Of a DNA stretch of 10,612 bases, positions 6,555-10,612 are shown piece after piece (within the stretch, counting starts at the first letter, position 1; every line of letters begins with the position of its first letter). The DNA is from an uncultured Bacilli bacterium (GTDB lineage Bacteria; Bacillota_I; Bacilli_A; RF39; UBA660). Location: NCBI GenBank assembly GCA_947522695.1, contig CANNTX010000040.1:1-10612 (forward strand), in the 5' to 3' direction. The notes below the pieces were generated by a model. The model did no database searches, had not been told where the DNA came from, and saw nothing but the letters and a program-made list of their open reading frames with translations. A program made the translations under genes and the position numbers.

Positions 6555-6567
6555 ACATTTAAAATGT
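6555..6567. repeat. 13-bp palindrome in the leader of the ABC operon
   Basis: ACATTT and AAATGT arms around one central A, exact on both sides. It would lie just after the proposed transcription start. It is possibly an operator half or just A/T-rich symmetry. Confidence 0.3.
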
Positions 6568-6579
6568 TATCATGACAAA

Positions 6580-6608
6580 TATATATCAACAACAACTACA
6601 AGAATGAA
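6580..6608 (-). promoter_or_regulatory. Candidate promoter of the five-gene ABC operon
   Basis: On the minus strand an extended -10, TGA-TATATA (hexamer 6585-6580), lies 17 bp from a weak -35, TTCATT (6608-6603). The leader to the chosen ATG at 6511 would be about 60 bases. Other weak pairings are possible in this A/T-rich gap, for example TTGTCA further downstream, so the exact position is uncertain. A poor -35 next to palindromes would suit a regulated promoter. Confidence 0.35.
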
Positions 6609-6618
6609 AGATACAAAT

Positions 6619-6633
6619 GTGAATGATATTCAC
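6619..6633. repeat. Perfect inverted repeat upstream of the ABC operon, possible operator
   Basis: GTGAAT-GAT-ATTCAC: two exact 6-bp arms around three bases, ten bases upstream of the proposed -35. The position suits an activator or repressor site. Alternatively, with the flanking A and T bases, it may be a weak terminator stem for the upstream AI-2E-family gene, which otherwise has no visible terminator. No regulator gene lies in the window. Confidence 0.4.
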
Positions 6634-6678
6634 TTTTTATGATTTAAAATATATATATTTTTTTGTTTGAATCAAATA

Positions 6679-7914
6679 TTATTTATCACTCAATTTAACA
6701 ACTGCATGAGTCTTACTATTAATTCTTTCTAAGTCGATATAATCTTTAGTTTCACTAGGTAAATTCTTTTCTTCTAATCTAATTGTAACTAAATTATGGA
6801 CATATCCATAAATTAATGCGAATACTGGTACACCTAGTAGTAATCCAATAATTCCAAAAGCATCACCAAAGAATAAAATAGATGCAAGTACCCAGAATGA
6901 TTTTAATCCTGTTTTAGATCCACATAATTTTGGCTCAATAACATAACTATCAATTTGTTGTAATGCTATTATAAATATAATAAATATAATACACATTTTA
7001 CCTCCGCCATGTACTTCATCCATAAGGATCAATAAAGCACTAGGTATAGTTCCAATATATGGACCAAAATAAGGAATCATATTTGTTAAACCAACTGTAA
7101 CTCCAATTAATAAAGCATAATCACTAAAGCCTAAAATAGTTAGAAATATAAATGTAATAAATCCAATTGTAAAACCATCAAGTAATTTACCAACAATAAA
7201 GTTTCCAAATATATCATTAGTGTGTCTAGCATTATCCATAATATGATTAGCCACTTTTACCCCAAAAATACTATAAATAAGCTTCTTAGTTCCCGCAACA
7301 AAGTTGTCTTTATCAGATAAATAATAAATAGAAATAACAAATCCCATAAATACTTTAAATACTACTTTAACTGCACCAAATAGTCCATTAGATACTATTG
7401 TAATCATATCCTCTAACTTAGGAAGAAAATTATTAATCATACTATTTAAACTTTCATTAATAGTACTATAATTAGCGTTTATTGCCTCAGCAAGTCCACT
7501 AGAATCAGTCTTAGCAATTAAATAATCTTTTATATCTTTAATATAAGTTGGCATATTAACAACTAATGATTGAATACTTTTTAAAAGTGCCGGAATAATA
7601 CTATTAAACAAAATAATTGTAAGTGTTAAAAAAATAACACAAGTAGTAAGTAAACTTAAATTATTAGCCACTTTATCTTTTTTAACAAACTTATCAAAAA
7701 CATTTTTCTTAAAAAATATAACTATCGGATTTAATAAATAAGCAAATACAAATCCAATAATAAATGGACTAAACAATCCTACTATTGTTCCTAAGAATTT
7801 CCATATATTATCTATATTAAATATTATAAATGTAAGTAATATACAAGCACCTATAACCATAAATATAGTTAAACCTAATTGATAGTACTTATTTTCTTTA
7901 ATTTTTTCTTTCAT
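6679..7914 (-). CDS. AI-2E/PerM-family transporter (YdbI/YtvI-like)
   Basis: This 411-residue polytopic membrane protein belongs to the AI-2E transporter superfamily. Family members include the E. coli AI-2 exporter TqsA and Na+/H+ antiporter-like proteins, so the substrate here is not known. Diagnostic features: two N-terminal helices ending in GFVFAYLLNP (54-63); a long helical extracytoplasmic region (about 110-185); NMIPYFGPYIGTIPSALL (278-295); and the C-terminal ID-YVIEPKL and GIIGLLLGVPVFALIYGYV blocks (321-330, 354-372). Length is slightly above the usual 340-390, owing to a charged tail after 378. The ATG has a perfect AGGAGG nine bases upstream. It is the third gene of an apparent fmt operon, 20 bases after the 187-residue protein gene. 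Confidence 0.9.
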   Translation of the reverse strand: MKEKIKENKYYQLGLTIFMVIGACILLTFIIFNIDNIWKFLGTIVGLFSPFIIGFVFAYLLNPIVIFFKKNVFDKFVKKDKVANNLSLLTTCVIFLTLTIILFNSIIPALLKSIQSLVVNMPTYIKDIKDYLIAKTDSSGLAEAINANYSTINESLNSMINNFLPKLEDMITIVSNGLFGAVKVVFKVFMGFVISIYYLSDKDNFVAGTKKLIYSIFGVKVANHIMDNARHTNDIFGNFIVGKLLDGFTIGFITFIFLTILGFSDYALLIGVTVGLTNMIPYFGPYIGTIPSALLILMDEVHGGGKMCIIFIIFIIALQQIDSYVIEPKLCGSKTGLKSFWVLASILFFGDAFGIIGLLLGVPVFALIYGYVHNLVTIRLEEKNLPSETKDYIDLERINSKTHAVVKLSDK

Positions 7915-7934
7915 CTAAATCTACCTCCTAATAA

Positions 7935-8498
7935 TTACATTACTTCATAATTCAATATATTTTCTTTATCATCATTAATTATTCTAACACTATAACCACC
8001 ATTATCTTTAAAACTCAAGTAATATTTAACATCATCTATTTCGTATAAATATTTTTTATTTTTTTCAATTTCAGTGGCTTCATTTTTATTAAATAAATCA
8101 ATTAAGTAATAAGGATTAATATATCTTGTATCTATATTAACAATTAAAAAATCTCCAATTTCATTATCATTATCCTTTGTTAAATTTCCCTTTTCATACT
8201 TAACATTATAACTTGTTCCATCATCATATGTTAAAGTACCTTTAAATATTTCATTTTCATAAACACCTTCAACAATATAATCGTCTATTTTATAATATAC
8301 TTTTAACTTCTTATTAGCTAAATTATGTATTTTATGTTTAAATTCTAGTTTGCTTTCTTCTTTATTATTATTTTTAATTTGATTCTTATTTGAAACAATA
8401 CATAAACATACTACAAACAATATAAATACAGCCCACAATATTAGTTTAATAATATTTTTATATTTAGGATCCTTCCATAAGCTTACTAAATCACTCAT
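7935..8498 (-). CDS. Membrane-anchored protein of unknown function, coupled to fmt
   Basis: This 187-residue protein has a short cytoplasmic N-terminus (MSDLVSLWKDPKYKN), one membrane helix (about 17-36) with no cleavage site, and a hydrophilic, probably extracytoplasmic domain. Residues about 67-105 (VEGVYENEIFKGTLTYDDG region) look like beta-strand repeats faintly resembling MORN units, and a second strand-rich block lies at 148-185. I recognise no family. The ATG shares one base with the fmt stop codon (TAATG at 8498-8500), and AGAGG lies seven bases upstream inside fmt, so the two are translated together. The AI-2E-family gene follows 20 bases later. No function can be assigned. Confidence 0.8.
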   Translation of the reverse strand: MSDLVSLWKDPKYKNIIKLILWAVFILFVVCLCIVSNKNQIKNNNKEESKLEFKHKIHNLANKKLKVYYKIDDYIVEGVYENEIFKGTLTYDDGTSYNVKYEKGNLTKDNDNEIGDFLIVNIDTRYINPYYLIDLFNKNEATEIEKNKKYLYEIDDVKYYLSFKDNGGYSVRIINDDKENILNYEVM

Positions 8499-9424
8499 TA
8501 TTCAACCTCTTTACCTACTATTTCATCATGATAACCATTAAAGAAATCTTTAACGTTCATTATATTCTTACCAATAGGCTTTATTTTTAAAACCATTATA
8601 CCTTTATCTTTTGCCATAATCGTAAATGAATTTTTATCCTTACTTACAACTGTACTTACTTTACCACTTGCATCAACTATTTTACATTCTGCGATTTTAT
8701 ACTCTATATCATCTATTTTAATATTTGGTAATGGATTTGGACTTAACATACGATATCTATTAAATATTTCTTTAGCAGTTACATTAAAATTTAAATGTTC
8801 ATCTTCTCTTGTAATAATTGGTGAGAAAGTAGCCTTACTAATGTCTTGTTTTACTCTATTATTAGTACCATCTATTAAACTAGGTAAGTATTTTATTATC
8901 ATATTAGAAGCAACTATACTTAATTTATTAGTCAACGACTCAATATTATCATTATCTTCTATTTTAATTTCTTCTTTTGCAATCATGTCACCAGAATCCA
9001 TACCTTTATCCATATACATTAAAGTGATTCCTGTTTTTTCATCACCATTTAAAAGAGCATAATGAATTGGGGCACCACCTCGATATTTAGGAAGCAAACT
9101 ACCATGTAAATTAAAGCAACCTAATTTTGGTATATTTAATATTTCTTCACATAAAATTTGACCATAGGCACAAGTAATAATCATATCTGGATTAAGTTCC
9201 TTAATAAATTCATAATCACTTCTTAATTTAATAGGACTATAAACCTTTAATCCTAAACTAACAGCTTTCTCTTTAACAGGACACATTGTAAGAACCTTTT
9301 TTCTACCTACATATGCATCAGGTGCCGTAACAACTCCAACGACATTTACATTTTTATTCAATTCTTCAAGGACAGGAACACTAAATAAAGGGCTTCCCAT
9401 AAATATAACTCTTAAATCTTTCAT
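8498..9424 (-). CDS. fmt: Methionyl-tRNA formyltransferase
   Basis: Fmt transfers the formyl group of 10-formyltetrahydrofolate to Met-tRNA(fMet), preparing the initiator tRNA for translation in the cytoplasm. The 308-residue length is normal (E. coli 315). The N-terminal Rossmann domain begins RVIFMGSPLFSVPVLEEL (5-22). The catalytic set is visible: Asn105 and His107 in FNLHGSLLPKYRGGAP (104-119) and Asp143 in MDKGMDSGDM (138-147), matching E. coli Asn106, His108 and Asp144 by alignment from memory. The C-terminal tRNA-binding domain runs from about 206 and includes the RMLSPNPLP segment. AGAAGAG lies seven bases before the ATG. fmt is usually near def, priA or rsmB; none is seen here, and it heads a unit with two membrane protein genes. 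Confidence 0.97.
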   Translation of the reverse strand: MKDLRVIFMGSPLFSVPVLEELNKNVNVVGVVTAPDAYVGRKKVLTMCPVKEKAVSLGLKVYSPIKLRSDYEFIKELNPDMIITCAYGQILCEEILNIPKLGCFNLHGSLLPKYRGGAPIHYALLNGDEKTGITLMYMDKGMDSGDMIAKEEIKIEDNDNIESLTNKLSIVASNMIIKYLPSLIDGTNNRVKQDISKATFSPIITREDEHLNFNVTAKEIFNRYRMLSPNPLPNIKIDDIEYKIAECKIVDASGKVSTVVSKDKNSFTIMAKDKGIMVLKIKPIGKNIMNVKDFFNGYHDEIVGKEVE

Positions 9425-9452
9425 ATTATCACTCTTCTTTATATCTATTTAA

Positions 9453-9481
9453 ATATTACCATAAAAAAAGATAGTTTTCAC
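9453..9481 (-). promoter_or_regulatory. Probable fmt promoter overlapping the upstream terminator
   Basis: On the minus strand an extended -10, TGG-TAATAT (hexamer 9458-9453), lies 17 bp from GTGAAA (9481-9476), which matches four of six -35 positions. The -35 lies within the terminator hairpin at 9463-9489. Transcription would start about 20 bases before the fmt ATG. Confidence 0.45.
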
Positions 9482-9489
9482 TAACTTTT
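9463..9489 (-). terminator. Intrinsic terminator of the acyl-CoA synthetase gene
   Basis: On the minus strand the stem is AAAAG, one T-T mismatch, then TAGT pairing with ACTA around a GAAA tetraloop. It is followed by seven T, four of which can pair with the leading A run. It lies about 90 bases after the stop codon at 9581 and separates that gene from fmt. Confidence 0.75.
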
Positions 9490-9580
9490 ATTTAATTCTT
9501 ATTTAAATTCCTAAATAAATTTAATATTTATCAACAACTTAATAATCCAATTCAGTATTATTTATACCTCTTAAATTGCA

Positions 9581-10612
9581 TTATTTTTGTAAATCTCTAT
9601 AAGCTACCTTACCAATTGCCGTAACAGGTATATTTTCTCTAAACTCAAACTCAGTTGGCTGAGCATATTTGGCAATATTTTCTTTACAATATTTTCTAAT
9701 TTCAGTTCTAATATTTAAATTATCTTCAATCCCCTTTTTTAATACAATAACTGCTTTAGGAGTTTGACTTTTAATTTTATGAGGAACTGCTACCACTGTA
9801 CAATCAGCAACATATTTGCATTTTTTTATAATTTCTTCTAATTCAATTGGATAAATATTATAACCATTACTAATAATCATTCTTTTAGCACGAGAGGTAT
9901 AGAAAATAAATCCATTTTTATCCATATATCCTAAATCACCTGTATGTAGCCATGTTCGGCCATCATGATGTCTTATCAGTGTATTTTTAGTTTCTTTATC
10001 CTCATTAATATATCCCATAAATATAGTTGGACCAGTTACACAAATTTCACCTATATCATCTGTACATTTTTCTATATCACTATTTGGTTCAAATATTTTA
10101 ATAATTATATCTGGATTAGGCACTCCTAAAGTTCCATTATGAACATACTTTTCATCAATTGGAGCAGTGGATGAACAAAAACCAGTAGCTTCAGATAATC
10201 CATATCCTACTTTTACAATAGCGTTACTACCATGTTCTTTTAGAAATTTTTCAAAGTCATTTTTTGTTTTTGGAGATAAATAATCTCCACCTACAACTAC
10301 AACCTTTATATCCTTAAGACCATTCTTACTAAACTCTAAACCTTCTAATGACATTTTTAGAAGAGACGGTACTGCGGGATAAACATTTGGTTTATATTTT
10401 TTTAATTCAGAATTTATCTTTTTAGTATTTAATCTAGGTACTAAAATAGCCGTCATTCCACTTATTAAACAAGTATGAACACATAACGCAAGACCAAAAA
10501 CATGAAAAATAGGAAGTGCAGATAAAACACTGCTACCTGGCTTTAATTCATCACAAACATTTATTGTTTGAAGTGCCATAGCATTAAAATTCAAATTAGA
10601 CAAGATTATTCC
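9581..10612 (-). CDS. Acyl-CoA synthetase / AMP-dependent ligase, 3' part only
   Basis: This ANL-superfamily enzyme activates a carboxylic acid to an acyl-adenylate and then a thioester. The visible 343 residues lack the first 150-200; the window edge cuts within the phosphate-binding loop region, of which only the trailing GIILSNLNFNAMA remains. Visible core motifs: LPIFHVFG (33-40), YGLSEATG (137-144), WLHTGDLGYMDKNGF (221-235), the hinge block SRAKRMIISNGYNIYP (240-255), and the C-terminal PVTAIGKVAYRDL with catalytic Lys335. Together they indicate a medium/long-chain fatty acyl-CoA ligase type; an acyl-ACP synthetase or another acid substrate cannot be excluded. The reading frame continues upstream to the edge, so the TTG at 10603 is not the start. 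The C-terminus is complete. Confidence 0.92.
   Translation of the reverse strand, partial: GIILSNLNFNAMALQTINVCDELKPGSSVLSALPIFHVFGLALCVHTCLISGMTAILVPRLNTKKINSELKKYKPNVYPAVPSLLKMSLEGLEFSKNGLKDIKVVVVGGDYLSPKTKNDFEKFLKEHGSNAIVKVGYGLSEATGFCSSTAPIDEKYVHNGTLGVPNPDIIIKIFEPNSDIEKCTDDIGEICVTGPTIFMGYINEDKETKNTLIRHHDGRTWLHTGDLGYMDKNGFIFYTSRAKRMIISNGYNIYPIELEEIIKKCKYVADCTVVAVPHKIKSQTPKAVIVLKKGIEDNLNIRTEIRKYCKENIAKYAQPTEFEFRENIPVTAIGKVAYRDLQK

Noticed and set aside
6647..6664. A/T-only palindrome with a T-run as terminator after the AI-2E-family gene
   Set aside because: The stem has no G-C pairs, and on the coding strand the T-run is not placed downstream of it.
8841..9062. A 73-codon open frame on the plus strand
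   Set aside because: It lies entirely opposite fmt, in the region of its well-conserved catalytic domain; it has no ribosome binding site of note and its translation resembles no protein. It is an antisense shadow.
256..10612. Mycoplasma-type code with UGA as Trp
   Set aside because: All genes are uninterrupted when TGA is read as stop, and their roughly twenty tryptophans are therefore TGG; the reassigned code would leave in-frame TGA codons.
1..10612. CRISPR array, tRNA/rRNA genes or insertion sequences
   Set aside because: No regularly spaced repeats, no cloverleaf-like G/C-rich segments and no transposase-like protein were found on either strand.

Overview
This is a low-GC bacterial window (roughly three quarters A+T) and every recognisable gene lies on the minus strand, so transcription runs right to left. 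The base composition, AGGAGG-type ribosome binding sites, TTGNNN-17-TATAAT-type promoters and protein relationships suggest a low-GC Gram-positive of the Bacilli/Clostridia or a related uncultured gut lineage. About twenty tryptophans in otherwise intact genes are read with TGA as stop, so they must be TGG. This argues against the UGA=Trp code of classical mycoplasmas.

Right part (about 6.68-10.6 kb), housekeeping: the 3' two thirds of an ANL-family acyl-CoA synthetase enters from the right edge and ends at a clear intrinsic terminator. A promoter overlapping that terminator then drives an apparent operon: fmt (methionyl-tRNA formyltransferase), a 187-residue membrane-anchored protein of unknown function coupled to fmt by a TAATG overlap, and an AI-2E/PerM-family membrane protein.

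Middle part (3.13-6.61 kb), the most unusual region: a five-gene unit in the order Sec-secreted 143-residue protein with a CNGC motif, a 296-residue polytopic membrane protein with a two-cysteine extracytoplasmic loop, an ABC ATPase, and two six-helix permeases, closed by a hairpin-U-tract terminator. The ATPase and last two permeases have the order and sizes of lantibiotic-immunity LanF-LanE-LanG sets. The ATPase carries Glu in place of the Q-loop Gln (the LanF 'E-loop'). No lantibiotic precursor or modification enzyme is visible. I infer an antimicrobial-peptide export or self-protection cassette, or one that handles the small secreted protein; the substrate is unknown.

Left part (0.1-3.13 kb), accessory: a mazE-mazF toxin-antitoxin pair with its own sigma-A-type promoter and an embedded 19-bp near-palindrome (likely autoregulatory operator), then a 693-residue protein of unknown function with a helical N-terminal half and a short leucine-rich-repeat-like stretch, with its own promoter and terminator. 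At the extreme left edge, a near-consensus promoter fires off the window into a segment visibly richer in G+C than its surroundings. This could be a structured leader or the start of a gene, possibly with a frameshift. No tRNA, rRNA, CRISPR array or insertion sequence was seen.
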